Shown: positions 51,438 to 60,666 of the stretch, piece by piece
Layout of the letters: each line of letters starts with the position of its first letter
Numbering within the stretch: position 1 is the stretch's first letter
DNA from: an uncultured Bacteroidota bacterium
Lineage (GTDB): Bacteria > Bacteroidota > Bacteroidia > B-17B0 > Aurantibacillaceae
NCBI GenBank assembly: GCA_937873155.1
Contig: CALMVZ010000039.1
Coordinates: forward strand, 1-64,000
Length of the DNA: 64,000 nucleotides
Direction: 5' to 3'
Translations under genes and position numbers: made by a program
Notes under the pieces: model-generated
Database searches by the model: none
Told to the model about the DNA's origin: nothing
Seen by the model: only the letters and a program-made list of their open reading frames with translations

Positions 51438-53135
51438 TTAGCTCTTTCTTTCAAAGATCATCACGTAGGTTTGGGACTTTGGCTGATACCGTTGTGCGCT
51501 TTCATCAAAAACATAATTAGCGCGCTGTCCTTCTATCATATCAACAATACCGATCATCTTATAGCCTTCCTGTATATATTTATTAGCCCATTGGAATACG
51601 TATTGATCTGTATTCGGCTGAATAAATAATGAGATCTGATGATTGAAGAAAATAAAATATTTTGGTTTTGCTTTTTCTACATCCGCCACAAATTCGCGCT
51701 GCCACACTTTATGCTCCGGCACATTATCAACGATCGCTGCGAAGTAGGCGTGACGGGAAGGGCATTTCTTTTTAGTGTAAAAATAAATTTGTGGTTCAGA
51801 ACCCATCACGACCAATTGATCCTCGGGTTTTGCAATACGGTTAATGTAATTACTGATCTCCATCGCTTCAGGAAAAGGATTACCGCCATAAACCGAACGC
51901 ATCACTTGTTCGTAGTTCGGATGAAAATAATAATTCTTTAATTTATCACTGTGCATGAAAACAAGAATGCCAAAAAGCCCGAGATAAGCGTATTTTAAAT
52001 TCGGTGATTTAATATTCAAAGTGTCTTTTGCAATGCTCATGATACTGAAATAAGTTAAGCCCGATAAGATCGATAGTGCAGGTAAGAGCTGGATCCAATA
52101 GTGACCGTAAAAATAGAATCCGGGGAAAATTGTTGCTGAAGAGAAGGCGATCAATACGAAAGCGAATACTTTAGTCCTTAATTCAACAGCTTTTGCAAAT
52201 AAACAGGCAACAAGTGCAACAAAAGCGTGACGCCAGAATAATTTGTAATCATTAGTGATAGCTAAATATGAATATTCGAAGTACTGTTTACCTTGTTCCC
52301 ATGGAATTTTAGCAACGTATTTCTTTGGAATTTCATAGGTCCAGAAGATCATATCGCCAAAAGCACCTTTCATATAAATGATAAAGAACATTGTAGCTAC
52401 TACAAAAGCAGCACCACCTCCATAAATGAAAGCTGTTTTAAATAATTCTTTAAAGTCTTTTTTTCCTTTCGTGAAAAAGAAATCAGTGATGATCGTTATT
52501 CCGCCGGCTGCCACAAAGAAGATACCGCTGGTCTTTGTCATAAATGCAGCACCTAATCCCAGGCCCATCAGTAAATAATATTTCCAGCTTCCTGACAAGC
52601 GCGCAAGCGAATAAAATAGAAAGCCAAGACTCGCAAAGAAAATAACCGCATGTTCGCCCTGTACAGTAAACCCGCTTAAGCTTGGTGTCATGGAAACGAA
52701 TACAAAAGTTGCTGCTGAAACAACACCTGCAAAAGCCGAGAATAAATTGCGTGAGGTAAAATAGATAAAGATCATAGTAATGATATTTACCCACATGAAT
52801 CCTTTATGCATACCCGCAACTGTGTCTCCGAAAAAGTTAACTATGAATGCGTAGAAATAAAATAAACCGGGGAATTTTTGTTCGTAGAAATCTTTATACG
52901 GGATCTTGCCTTCCAGTAATAATTTTCCGTAGTAAGAATAAGCGCCTTCATCACGTTCAAAAGGAATATTATAAAAGTTTGAACGGATACTAACTGTGAT
53001 GAAGGTAAGAATCAACAATAATCCTAAACCTATCTTGTCTTCCTGTGACAGGTTCTTGAATTTTCCAATAAAATCGAACTTGCCTGTTGGTGGCGTTACT
53101 TTTATTGTTTTTTCTTTTGCAACGGTCTTACTCAT
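51438..53135 (-). CDS. GT39-type membrane glycosyltransferase (ArnT/PMT-like)
   Basis: 565 residues with about ten membrane helices. Near the N-terminus, the first periplasmic loop carries FERDEGAYSYYGKLLLEGK, the acidic motif characteristic of GT39/GT83 enzymes that use polyprenyl-phosphate sugars. The soluble C-terminal part (about 400-565) faces the periplasm. It would move a sugar from undecaprenyl-phosphate onto a lipid or glycan outside the inner membrane, which matches the GT2 gene two places upstream. It is the last gene of the leftward operon, its ATG sharing one base with the preceding stop. Confidence 0.85.
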   Translation of the reverse strand: MSKTVAKEKTIKVTPPTGKFDFIGKFKNLSQEDKIGLGLLLILTFITVSIRSNFYNIPFERDEGAYSYYGKLLLEGKIPYKDFYEQKFPGLFYFYAFIVNFFGDTVAGMHKGFMWVNIITMIFIYFTSRNLFSAFAGVVSAATFVFVSMTPSLSGFTVQGEHAVIFFASLGFLFYSLARLSGSWKYYLLMGLGLGAAFMTKTSGIFFVAAGGITIITDFFFTKGKKDFKELFKTAFIYGGGAAFVVATMFFIIYMKGAFGDMIFWTYEIPKKYVAKIPWEQGKQYFEYSYLAITNDYKLFWRHAFVALVACLFAKAVELRTKVFAFVLIAFSSATIFPGFYFYGHYWIQLLPALSILSGLTYFSIMSIAKDTLNIKSPNLKYAYLGLFGILVFMHSDKLKNYYFHPNYEQVMRSVYGGNPFPEAMEISNYINRIAKPEDQLVVMGSEPQIYFYTKKKCPSRHAYFAAIVDNVPEHKVWQREFVADVEKAKPKYFIFFNHQISLFIQPNTDQYVFQWANKYIQEGYKMIGIVDMIEGQRANYVFDESAQRYQPKSQTYVMIFERKS

Positions 53136-54061
53136 TAATTCTGTTTTTGTGAATTAGCTTTAATGTATGAATAGGTTTGGGCAATGCCTTTTGTTATAGC
53201 TGTGAATTTAAACGCCGGAACCGCTTTTTTGATCTTGCTATTATCAAGATCGATCGCAGAATTGTCGCTTAAACGGGTCTCTTCATTTATAATTTCAAAC
53301 TTTTCGCTTACAGTATTCTTGATGATATCAACGATCTGGTTAATGGTTAAACTGTCATCAGAAGAAATATTATAAGTTGAAGATGAAGTAATATCAGAGG
53401 TCGCCGACAAACTAAGTAATTCAGCAACGTCTTTCACATAAATGTAATTACGAAGGGTTTCGCCGTTTCCGAATACTTTTATTTTTCCTTCGATAATGAT
53501 TTTTTCAAGTAAAGTGTTTATCAAACCTAAACCCTTCGAAGTATTTTGCCCTTCACCGTAAACATTTGAAATACGGTATATATCGTAATTAATTCCATTA
53601 CGGGTCTTAAAATACCGTAAAAAATTCTCAATAGTAAGTTTAACGATCCCATATGGTGAAAAAGGATTCTTGTCGGAAGTTTCATCAACTTTTTGTGTAG
53701 TTGAACCATAAATAGTCCCGGCGCTTGATAAAAAAACTATCTTCTTAACTTTTAACTTCGAAACAGTATAACCAAAATTCAGGAACGGTACTAAATTATC
53801 TTCTAATTCTATGTGGGCATTATTCCAACTTGTTGCCGGTATAGTTGCAGACGCTAAATAATAGACAAGATCAATGTTCGCGAAGTCAGCATGTACCTTT
53901 TCGGGATCAGCCAGATCATTCTTCTTATAAGGTATTTTGGGATCTACAGAACTTTTATCTGAAATATCAAAAGCGAATACGTTCACACTTTGTAAAGAAG
54001 ATAACCTGGCTACAAGATGTTTTCCTATAAAACCATTTGCACCTATTACAGCTATGTTCAT
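53135..54061 (-). CDS. NAD-dependent sugar epimerase/dehydratase
   Basis: 308 residues of the extended SDR class: NAD-binding GANGFIGKHL at the N-terminus, LYYLASATIP, active-site serine strand FLSSAGTIYG, and Y-x3-K in SPYGIVKL. Members act on UDP- or dTDP-hexoses (GalE/WbpP-like); the specific sugar is unknown. The start overlaps the upstream GT2 stop by 4 bases (ATGA) and the stop overlaps the GT39 start (TAATG), so the four-gene operon is tightly coupled. Confidence 0.87.
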   Translation of the reverse strand: MNIAVIGANGFIGKHLVARLSSLQSVNVFAFDISDKSSVDPKIPYKKNDLADPEKVHADFANIDLVYYLASATIPATSWNNAHIELEDNLVPFLNFGYTVSKLKVKKIVFLSSAGTIYGSTTQKVDETSDKNPFSPYGIVKLTIENFLRYFKTRNGINYDIYRISNVYGEGQNTSKGLGLINTLLEKIIIEGKIKVFGNGETLRNYIYVKDVAELLSLSATSDITSSSTYNISSDDSLTINQIVDIIKNTVSEKFEIINEETRLSDNSAIDLDNSKIKKAVPAFKFTAITKGIAQTYSYIKANSQKQN

Positions 54062-54984
54062 AGATTGATGGTCCTTTCAATTACCGTATATGGACGATTG
54101 CGTACTTCATCGTATATACGAACGATATACTCACCGATAATTCCCAAACAAATTAAAATAAGTGAACTGAAAAATGAAATGATGATGGTCAATGTAGCAA
54201 AACCTTTTACATCGAGATTACCGATCAGTTTATTGTAAATAACATATGCAGAGTATACACAAGAGAAAATAAATCCAATTGTTCCGAGCAAAGTAATTAA
54301 ACGGATAGGAGCCGTTGAGAAGGAGAAGATGCCATCCATCGCGATCTTCAATAATTTTTTTAATGTATAACCTGATTTTCCATCGAAGCGAGCATGCCTT
54401 TCAAATTCTACACCAATTTGTTTAAAGCCAACCCATGCCCTTATACCACGCAGGAAAGGATTTTGTTCCTGTAACTTCAGCATATTATCCAGCACTTGTT
54501 TCTTCATCACGCAAAAATCGCCGCTGTCGATAGGGATGTGAATGTCACTCATAGCCTTTAGTATTTTATAAAAGCTATTGTAAGCCATTCGTTTTATCAA
54601 TGATTCTTTCCTGTTCTTACGGATCCCATATGCAACATCGTAACCTTCATCCAGGTATTTAAAGAAGCCGGGTAATTGTGAAGGCGGATCCTGCAGATCA
54701 TCATCAATAATCGCAATGTAATCACCGGTTGCATGGGCCATGGCTGTTTTAACTGCTATCTGGTGACCGAAATTCTTAGAGAGTTTTATGCCTTTGATGT
54801 ATGGATATATTTTCGAAAGCTCTTCAATTTTTTCAAAGCTTTTATCTTTACTGCCATCATCCACCAATACTAATTCTAAATTCCAATTCTGGGCAACGCG
54901 TTCCGTTTCGATCGCTTCAAGCAATTTGTTCATGAACCTGGAGGAATTGTAAATCGGGACAAGTATGGTGATCTTTTTGCTCAT
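54058..54984 (-). CDS. GT2 polyprenyl-phosphate glycosyltransferase (GtrB/DPM1-like)
   Basis: 308 residues. The GT2 domain holds ILVPIYNSS, LELVLVDDGSKD, the metal motif IDDDLQDPP and SGDFCVMKK. Two C-terminal membrane helices (about 232-253 and 267-290) follow, the DPM1/GtrB layout. It would charge undecaprenyl phosphate with a sugar on the cytoplasmic face; the GT39 enzyme of the same operon would use that product after flipping. It starts one base after the upstream stop. Confidence 0.9.
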   Translation of the reverse strand: MSKKITILVPIYNSSRFMNKLLEAIETERVAQNWNLELVLVDDGSKDKSFEKIEELSKIYPYIKGIKLSKNFGHQIAVKTAMAHATGDYIAIIDDDLQDPPSQLPGFFKYLDEGYDVAYGIRKNRKESLIKRMAYNSFYKILKAMSDIHIPIDSGDFCVMKKQVLDNMLKLQEQNPFLRGIRAWVGFKQIGVEFERHARFDGKSGYTLKKLLKIAMDGIFSFSTAPIRLITLLGTIGFIFSCVYSAYVIYNKLIGNLDVKGFATLTIIISFFSSLILICLGIIGEYIVRIYDEVRNRPYTVIERTINL

Positions 54985-54985
54985 T

Positions 54986-55810
54986 TTATTTCAAAACGTA
55001 TTTGTATAAGATCTTCTTTGCTTCAGTTAAGGCAAATGACTTAAAAAGGCCGATCTTACGACTTAGCCAAGATAGCTGATATTCTTTATTTAAGTAAATT
55101 TTATTGATAAAATTTGTCATATCCTCCCGCTGTTTTTTCACCACATTAACACTTGCCGAGCTTTTAGAAACGCGGAATGAACTTACAATGTCAGGTAGGG
55201 CGTGATAATTCCCGTGAAGCAATATCTTATACCATAGATCCAGATCGAGCACATAAAAAATATCTGAAGTGAAATTTCCTGTTTTCAGAAGTATGCTTTT
55301 TCTAAAAATAATAGCACCCCCTTCGCCAAGGATATTTCCTCCTGAACGCACATTTTTATTGATGGCCGCAAAACCGGATACTTCACATTCTGACTTAGAA
55401 AAACCGCGGTTGAATAATATTTTCCCTGTATCGTCAATGATATTTCTTCTGCCGCCAACCATCGCGATCTTTTCGTTGGTATCTGCCTCCATTACTTTAA
55501 CCTGTTTCTCGAGACAACCCGGATAAATAAAATCATCGGCAGGCAATATTTTTATATACTTACCTATTGCGTGTTCCATTGCTTTATTCCAGTTCGGGAT
55601 CATTCCTATATTGGTATCATTTACAAATAATTTGATCCGCGGATCGCGGTAAGATCTTACTACTTCGCGCGTGTTATCAGTCGATTGATTATCAACCACA
55701 ACTATTTCGAAGTCTTTGAAACTTTGGCTTAGGATCGAATCAATGGTTTCTTTAATGAACTCTGCACCGTTGTAAACAGGAATACAAACACTTAATTTAG
55801 GGGCAGTCAT
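54986..55810 (-). CDS. GT2 family glycosyltransferase
   Basis: 274 residues. It has an N-terminal GT-A fold with LSVCIPVYNGAEFI, VVVDNQSTDNT and an LPADDFIYP motif for the nucleotide sugar and metal. No membrane helices are obvious. It is probably a cytoplasmic enzyme extending a lipid-linked glycan. It is the first gene of the leftward operon, about 70 bases from the shared palindromic promoter at 55877-55892. Confidence 0.88.
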   Translation of the reverse strand: MTAPKLSVCIPVYNGAEFIKETIDSILSQSFKDFEIVVVDNQSTDNTREVVRSYRDPRIKLFVNDTNIGMIPNWNKAMEHAIGKYIKILPADDFIYPGCLEKQVKVMEADTNEKIAMVGGRRNIIDDTGKILFNRGFSKSECEVSGFAAINKNVRSGGNILGEGGAIIFRKSILLKTGNFTSDIFYVLDLDLWYKILLHGNYHALPDIVSSFRVSKSSASVNVVKKQREDMTNFINKIYLNKEYQLSWLSRKIGLFKSFALTEAKKILYKYVLK

Positions 55811-55876
55811 TTTTATTTAAACATTTAAAATTCTGGCTACCAATGTTATACGGCTCTATAACATAGTATTCTAACA

Positions 55877-55892
55877 CAAATATATATATTTG
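55877..55892. promoter_or_regulatory. Palindrome of two overlapping -7 boxes, divergent promoter
   Basis: CAAATATATATATTTG is a perfect 16-base palindrome that contains TATATTTG on each strand. One box serves the leftward glycosyltransferase operon, the other the rightward CDP-sugar operon. A second plus-strand box, TAATTTTG, lies at 55922-55929. Confidence 0.6.
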
Positions 55893-55945
55893 AGATATAT
55901 AAAACTACTGGTCAAATACCTTAATTTTGACAGGTACAGAACCCT

Positions 55946-56494
55946 ATGATCTCAAAGATAAAAGAGTCGAAAATACAAGGCTGCAAACAAATTGTTTTAA
56001 ATCAGTTCACCGATAAGCGGGGTACGTTCACAAAAGTTTTTCATGAAGAAATTTTTAATGGAGCAGGAATTAATATGCATGTTGCAGAAGAATATTTTAC
56101 TTCTTCCGTGAAAAATGTATTCAGAGGCATGCATTTCCAGGTTCCTCCTGCAGACCATGGAAAAATAGTGTATTGTAATATTGGAACGATCACTGATTTT
56201 GTGGTGGATCTGAGAGTAGGTTCTCCAACCTACGGACAATACGATGCATTCGAATTAGATGGAGAAAAACCAACTTTAGTTTATATCCCGACAGGATTAG
56301 CTCACGGATTTTTTGTTCATTCTGCATTGGCGGTTATGCAATATAAAGTGTCGACAGTTTACGACCTTAAATGTGATACGGGTCTATTGTATTCATCGTT
56401 TGATTTTGGAAAAGACATCCGTAACGCGATAGTTTCAGATAGAGATCTGGGCTTTCAACCATTTGAGAATTTTAAAAGTCCGTTTAAATTTTAA
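55946..56494 (+). CDS. RmlC-like sugar 3,5-epimerase (candidate AscE)
   Basis: 182 residues, the usual RmlC length. The cupin carries the catalytic H63 in FRGMHFQ, K73, H120 in IPTGLAHGF and Y133 in VMQYK, the RmlC positions. The classical substrate is dTDP-4-keto-6-deoxyglucose. Here, however, no RmlA, RmlB or RmlD follows; instead the operon holds CDP-glucose enzymes. That points to the ascarylose-type epimerase which acts on a CDP-3,6-dideoxy-4-hexulose. This reading depends on context. It is the first gene of the rightward operon. Confidence 0.82.
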   Translation: MISKIKESKIQGCKQIVLNQFTDKRGTFTKVFHEEIFNGAGINMHVAEEYFTSSVKNVFRGMHFQVPPADHGKIVYCNIGTITDFVVDLRVGSPTYGQYDAFELDGEKPTLVYIPTGLAHGFFVHSALAVMQYKVSTVYDLKCDTGLLYSSFDFGKDIRNAIVSDRDLGFQPFENFKSPFKF

Positions 56495-56496
56495 GC

Positions 56497-57348
56497 ATGC
56501 GGGTTTTAGTTACAGGGGCAACAGGTGGTTTAGGAGAGTTAGTGATCCGGGAATTACTTCAGCAAAATATTAAGGTGGTTGCTACTTCCAGGAATCCTGA
56601 AAAAGCCAGGGCGTGCGATTTTTACAGTAAAGTAACCTATGTTCCATTCGATATTTATACTCAAAGCAAATCCGATCTGTTTTCTTTTTTTCATAAACCT
56701 GATGCAGTAATTCATTTGGCATGGGAGAAATTAGATGAATACAAGAACGAAGCACACACGACTTCGATCTTAGAGAACCACAAGAGATTTCTTTTCAATT
56801 TAATTGATAAAGGATTAAAAGATCTGACTGTTGTAGGTACGTGTTATGAATATGGTTTGCAAGAGGGAGTTTTAAAAGAGAATATGCCTTCAAAACCCGT
56901 TCTGCCATATCCTGAAGGAAAAAATTTGCTTCGTGAATTCCTGGAAACCAAACAGAAAATAAAACCATTCTCTTTAAAATGGCCACGCGTATTTTATGTA
57001 TTCGGAGAAGTAAAAGGCCGGAAAAATCTGTACACACATTTAATGAACGCCTTAAAAAATAAAGAAGAATCATTCAATATGTCAGGAGGAGAACAGGTAA
57101 GGGATTTTTTAAGTCCGCAGGAGATAGCGCAGCTGATCGTGAGAATTGCTCTTCAAAATAAAGTGACCGGAATTGTCAATTGTTGCAGCGGAAAACCTGT
57201 TAAACTGAAAGAGTTTGTGACCGATTTTCTAAATAAAAATAATTATAAAATAAAGCTCAATTTAGGTGTTTATCCTTACGTAGATTACGAACCAATGGAG
57301 ACGTGGGGTGATATTGAGAAACTTAAGAGTGTTCCGGAGCTGAAATAG
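56497..57348 (+). CDS. SDR sugar reductase/epimerase (candidate AscF)
   Basis: 283 residues. GATGGLGELV at residues 7-16 binds NAD(P), and Y138-P-E-G-K142 gives the SDR catalytic pair. The enzyme starts 2 bases after the RmlC-like stop. In an ascarylose-type pathway the last step, reduction of the C4 ketone, is done by an SDR of this kind. A different role (UDP-hexose epimerase) cannot be excluded. The gene ends 132 bases before rfbF, with an inverted repeat between. Confidence 0.8.
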   Translation: MRVLVTGATGGLGELVIRELLQQNIKVVATSRNPEKARACDFYSKVTYVPFDIYTQSKSDLFSFFHKPDAVIHLAWEKLDEYKNEAHTTSILENHKRFLFNLIDKGLKDLTVVGTCYEYGLQEGVLKENMPSKPVLPYPEGKNLLREFLETKQKIKPFSLKWPRVFYVFGEVKGRKNLYTHLMNALKNKEESFNMSGGEQVRDFLSPQEIAQLIVRIALQNKVTGIVNCCSGKPVKLKEFVTDFLNKNNYKIKLNLGVYPYVDYEPMETWGDIEKLKSVPELK

Positions 57349-57405
57349 CCCTTTTTATGTTAAAAATAATTCCTAAATTCAAGGTTTGAAATAAGCTTAT
57401 ATGAA

Positions 57406-57450
57406 ATACCCACATCTTGCTATGTTTAAATCTAAAAAAGGTGGGTATTC
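57406..57450. promoter_or_regulatory. Inverted repeat upstream of rfbF
   Basis: AATACCCAC (57406-57414) pairs with GTGGGTATT (57442-57450) across 27 bases. The right arm can alternatively join a shorter hairpin (AAAGGT with ACCTTT). It may be an RNA element or a binding site; there is no proper T-run after it. Confidence 0.4.
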
Positions 57451-57480
57451 CATATTACCTTTAAAAAGAAATTTTTCAAT

Positions 57481-58257
57481 ATGAAAGTTGTAATTCTTGC
57501 GGGCGGTTTAGGCACCCGTTTATCTGAAGAAACTGATATCCGTCCGAAACCAATGGTTGAAATTGGCGGCAAACCAATTTTATGGCATATAATGAAAATA
57601 TATTCCCATTATGGATTTAATGAGTTCATCGTTTGCCTGGGTTACAAAGGACATGTGATAAAAGAATACTTCGCTAACTTTTTCCTGCATCATTCTGATG
57701 TTACGGTGGATGTCAGCAACGGAAAATTAACGATGCATAAAACCGGAAAGGAAAATTGGAAGATCACTTTAGTGGATACCGGAAAAGATTCTATGACCGG
57801 AGGACGTGTTCGTCGTATTAAGGAGTATATCAATAATAAACCTTTTATGTTGACCTATGGTGATGGCGTTAGCAATATCAATATTAAAAAATTAGTTGAT
57901 TTTCATAAGCAGCATAAAAAATTAGTTACTGTTACAGCAGTGCAGCCGGATAGCAGATTTGGAGTTTTAGATATCAGCGAAACGAACCAGGTAAAGTCAT
58001 TCATGGAAAAGCCGAAAGGTGAAGCAGGATGGATCAACGGTGGGTTCTTTGTTTGCGAGCCGGGGATCTTCAAATATCTAAAAGATGATTCTACTATTTG
58101 GGAGCGCGATCCATTGGAAAAAATTGCGAAGGCAGGACAGTTAGTTGCTTTCCGTCACCGTGGTTTCTGGAAACCAATGGATACCTTGAAAGATAAGCAA
58201 GACTTAAATAAAGTTTGGGATAACGGAACTGCAGAGTGGAAACTTTGGAAGAAGTAA
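57481..58257 (+). CDS. rfbF: Glucose-1-phosphate cytidylyltransferase
   Basis: 258 residues, full length for RfbF/DdhA. The nucleotidyl-binding start is LAGGLGTRLSEETDIRPKPM, followed by EIGGKPILWHIMKIYSHYG, LTYGDGVSNI and FHKQHKKLVTVTAVQPDSRF, all very close to known RfbF. It makes CDP-glucose from CTP and glucose-1-phosphate in the cytoplasm, the first step of CDP-3,6-dideoxyhexose synthesis. rfbG follows after 7 bases. Confidence 0.95.
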   Translation: MKVVILAGGLGTRLSEETDIRPKPMVEIGGKPILWHIMKIYSHYGFNEFIVCLGYKGHVIKEYFANFFLHHSDVTVDVSNGKLTMHKTGKENWKITLVDTGKDSMTGGRVRRIKEYINNKPFMLTYGDGVSNINIKKLVDFHKQHKKLVTVTAVQPDSRFGVLDISETNQVKSFMEKPKGEAGWINGGFFVCEPGIFKYLKDDSTIWERDPLEKIAKAGQLVAFRHRGFWKPMDTLKDKQDLNKVWDNGTAEWKLWKK

Positions 58258-58264
58258 AAAGAAA

Positions 58265-59353
58265 ATGAGCATCGATCTGTTTCAATCCATTTACAAAGAC
58301 AAAAAAGTGTTGGTGACCGGCGATACCGGTTTCAAAGGCTCGTGGATGTGTATCTGGCTGAAAGAATTAGGTGCCGATGTATATGGTTATGCACTTCCTC
58401 CTCTTACAAAACAAGATAATTATGTTACAACAGGATTGTCTTCAAAAATAAATCACATTGATGGCGATGTCCGCGACAAAGAAAAATTGCAAGCCTATTT
58501 CAATAAGGTGCAACCTGAATTTGCTTTTCATTTAGCTGCTCAGCCTTTAGTAATTGATTCTTACCATAATCCACATTATAATTTCGAAACGAATTTAATG
58601 GGGACAGTTAATTTTTTTGAAGCTGTCCGTCATTGTCCGAGTGTAAAAGTTGCAGTAAATGTGACAACTGACAAATGTTATAAGAATAACGAGATCGATT
58701 ACGCTTACAAAGAAACTGATCCGATGGGAGGAGATGACCCTTACAGCGCATCGAAAGGCTGTTCTGAATTGATCACTTCTTCATATTTAAAATCATTCTT
58801 CAGTAAAGAAGGAACTGCAAATATTGCTTCGGGCAGGGCAGGAAATGTAATTGGTGGTGGTGATTGGGCCGATAACAGGATCATACCTGATATCATCCGT
58901 GCTTATAAAAGTGATAAAGATCTTGTTGTACGTAATCCAACTTCAGTTCGTCCATGGCAATTTGTTTTGGAACCCGTTTACGGATATTTAAAATTGGGAG
59001 AAAAACTTTATACGAAGGGAAAAGAATTTTCAGGCGGTTGGAATTTTGGTCCTGTGCCTGATGAAACTTATAACGTTAATCAGGTTGTGACTGAAGTCAG
59101 AAAGTTAATGCCGAATGTAAAAGTAACTTCTCCTGAGAATAAAGAGAAATTACACGAAGCAGGATTGCTTCAGTTGGATATCACAAAAGCAATCATGCAA
59201 TTGGATTGGAAACCGAGATTGAATTTTGAAAAGACAATTTCATTTACGATCACTGGCTATTTGCAGGAAATGAAACCGGAAACTGATGTTTACGCAGCGA
59301 GATTAGAACAATTAAAACAATATTGCTCCGAGGGAGTTCATAAGAACAGTTAA
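58265..59353 (+). CDS. rfbG: CDP-glucose 4,6-dehydratase
   Basis: 362 residues. NAD binding at VTGDTGFKGSW, the serine/threonine strand VNVTTDKCYKN, and Y-x3-K in DPYSASKGCSEL are those of RfbG/DdhB. AGNVIGGGDWADNRIIPDII is diagnostic of this family. It converts CDP-glucose to CDP-4-keto-6-deoxyglucose. It lies between rfbF and rfbH with 7 and 1 base gaps. Confidence 0.95.
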   Translation: MSIDLFQSIYKDKKVLVTGDTGFKGSWMCIWLKELGADVYGYALPPLTKQDNYVTTGLSSKINHIDGDVRDKEKLQAYFNKVQPEFAFHLAAQPLVIDSYHNPHYNFETNLMGTVNFFEAVRHCPSVKVAVNVTTDKCYKNNEIDYAYKETDPMGGDDPYSASKGCSELITSSYLKSFFSKEGTANIASGRAGNVIGGGDWADNRIIPDIIRAYKSDKDLVVRNPTSVRPWQFVLEPVYGYLKLGEKLYTKGKEFSGGWNFGPVPDETYNVNQVVTEVRKLMPNVKVTSPENKEKLHEAGLLQLDITKAIMQLDWKPRLNFEKTISFTITGYLQEMKPETDVYAARLEQLKQYCSEGVHKNS

Positions 59354-59354
59354 T

Positions 59355-60662
59355 ATGTCGAAAGCACTTGAAATAAAAAATAAGATCCATGCTTTAATTG
59401 AAGAATATCATAAAGAGATGTTCAAGGAAAAGGCATTTGTACCCGGGGAATCTTCTGTTCCCGTTAGTGGAAAAGTATTTGATCATAAGGAAATGCAATA
59501 CATTGCCGATTCAGGAATGGATGCGTGGTTCACAACAGGGCGTTTCAATACTGAGTTTGAAAAGAAATTAGCGAAGTACATCAATGTAAAATCAGTTCTT
59601 ACTGTTAACTCCGGTTCATCAGCGAACTTAGTCGCGTTCTCAGCTTTAACAGCGCACGAATTAGGTGACAGAGCGATAAAGCCCGGAGATGAAGTTATAA
59701 CTGTTGCTGCATCTTTCCCCACTACAATAAACCCGATGTTACAGTATGGTGTGGTTCCTGTTTTCTTAGATATCAATATCCCATCGTATGAAATGGATGT
59801 AGCGCATTTGGAAAAAGCTGTTAGTCCGAAAACAAAAGCGGTAATGATGGCCCATACTTTAGGAAATACATTTGATCTTGGTGCTGTTAAAGCATTTTGC
59901 GATAAATATAAATTATGGCTGATAGAAGATTGTTGTGATGCATTAGGTGCCCGCTACAATGGAAAACACGTTGGTACATTTGGAGATATTGGGACCTTAA
60001 GTTTTTATCCTGCACATCATATCACGATGGGTGAGGGTGGAGCTGTTTTTACAAGCAACGCGAAATTAAAAAAGATCATGGAATCTTTCCGTGACTGGGG
60101 ACGTGATTGTTGGTGTGAGACCGGAAAAGATAATACATGCGGTAAGCGTTTCACGCAGCAGTTGGGCGATCTTCCTTATGGTTACGATCATAAGTACACT
60201 TATTCACGCCAGGGATTCAATTTAAAGATCACTGATATGCAGGCCGCTTTAGGTTTAGCGCAATTGGAAAAATTAGATTCTTTTGTTGAGACCCGCCGCC
60301 ATAATTTCAGAATGCTGACCGAGGTTTTAGCAAAACATACTGATAAAATTATTTTACCTCAAGCCACTCCAAATTCTGATCCATCGTGGTTTGGTTATTT
60401 GATCACCGTAAAGAAAGAAGCAGGAATTACCCGCGATCAGTTAACCCAAAAGCTGAACGAGAAAAAAATAAACACCCGTTTATTATTTGCAGGTGATATC
60501 CGTAAACAACCTTATTTTTCAGATTATGAATACCGTGTCGTAGGAGATCTTCCGAATACTGAGACCGTAATGAACGATACTTTCTGGATCGGAGTGACGC
60601 CCATGATCAATGATGAGATGATCGAGTACATGGGAAGGTGTTTTGATGAAATTCTGAAATAG
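59355..60662 (+). CDS. rfbH: CDP-4-keto-6-deoxyglucose-3-dehydrase (E1)
   Basis: 435 residues of the DegT/DnrJ fold. The lysine that binds PLP in aminotransferases is replaced by H221 in SFYPAHHITMGEGGA, the hallmark of E1 dehydrases. Cysteines C252, C254 and C262 (RDCWCETGKDNTCGKRF) fit the [2Fe-2S] cluster of this enzyme. With PMP and a reductase (E3) it removes the C3 hydroxyl to give the 3,6-dideoxy sugar. No E3 (RfbI/AscD-like) gene is within the window. It ends 4 bases from the convergent GIN-domain gene. Confidence 0.95.
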   Translation: MSKALEIKNKIHALIEEYHKEMFKEKAFVPGESSVPVSGKVFDHKEMQYIADSGMDAWFTTGRFNTEFEKKLAKYINVKSVLTVNSGSSANLVAFSALTAHELGDRAIKPGDEVITVAASFPTTINPMLQYGVVPVFLDINIPSYEMDVAHLEKAVSPKTKAVMMAHTLGNTFDLGAVKAFCDKYKLWLIEDCCDALGARYNGKHVGTFGDIGTLSFYPAHHITMGEGGAVFTSNAKLKKIMESFRDWGRDCWCETGKDNTCGKRFTQQLGDLPYGYDHKYTYSRQGFNLKITDMQAALGLAQLEKLDSFVETRRHNFRMLTEVLAKHTDKIILPQATPNSDPSWFGYLITVKKEAGITRDQLTQKLNEKKINTRLLFAGDIRKQPYFSDYEYRVVGDLPNTETVMNDTFWIGVTPMINDEMIEYMGRCFDEILK

Positions 60663-60666
60663 AGCC

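Noticed and set aside
55946-56494. A dTDP-rhamnose pathway
   Set aside because: Only the RmlC-like epimerase is present; RmlA, RmlB and RmlD are missing and the neighbours are CDP-glucose enzymes.
59355-60662. Reading the DegT-fold protein as a sugar aminotransferase
   Set aside because: The PLP lysine is replaced by histidine and the cluster cysteines are present, so it is the RfbH dehydrase.
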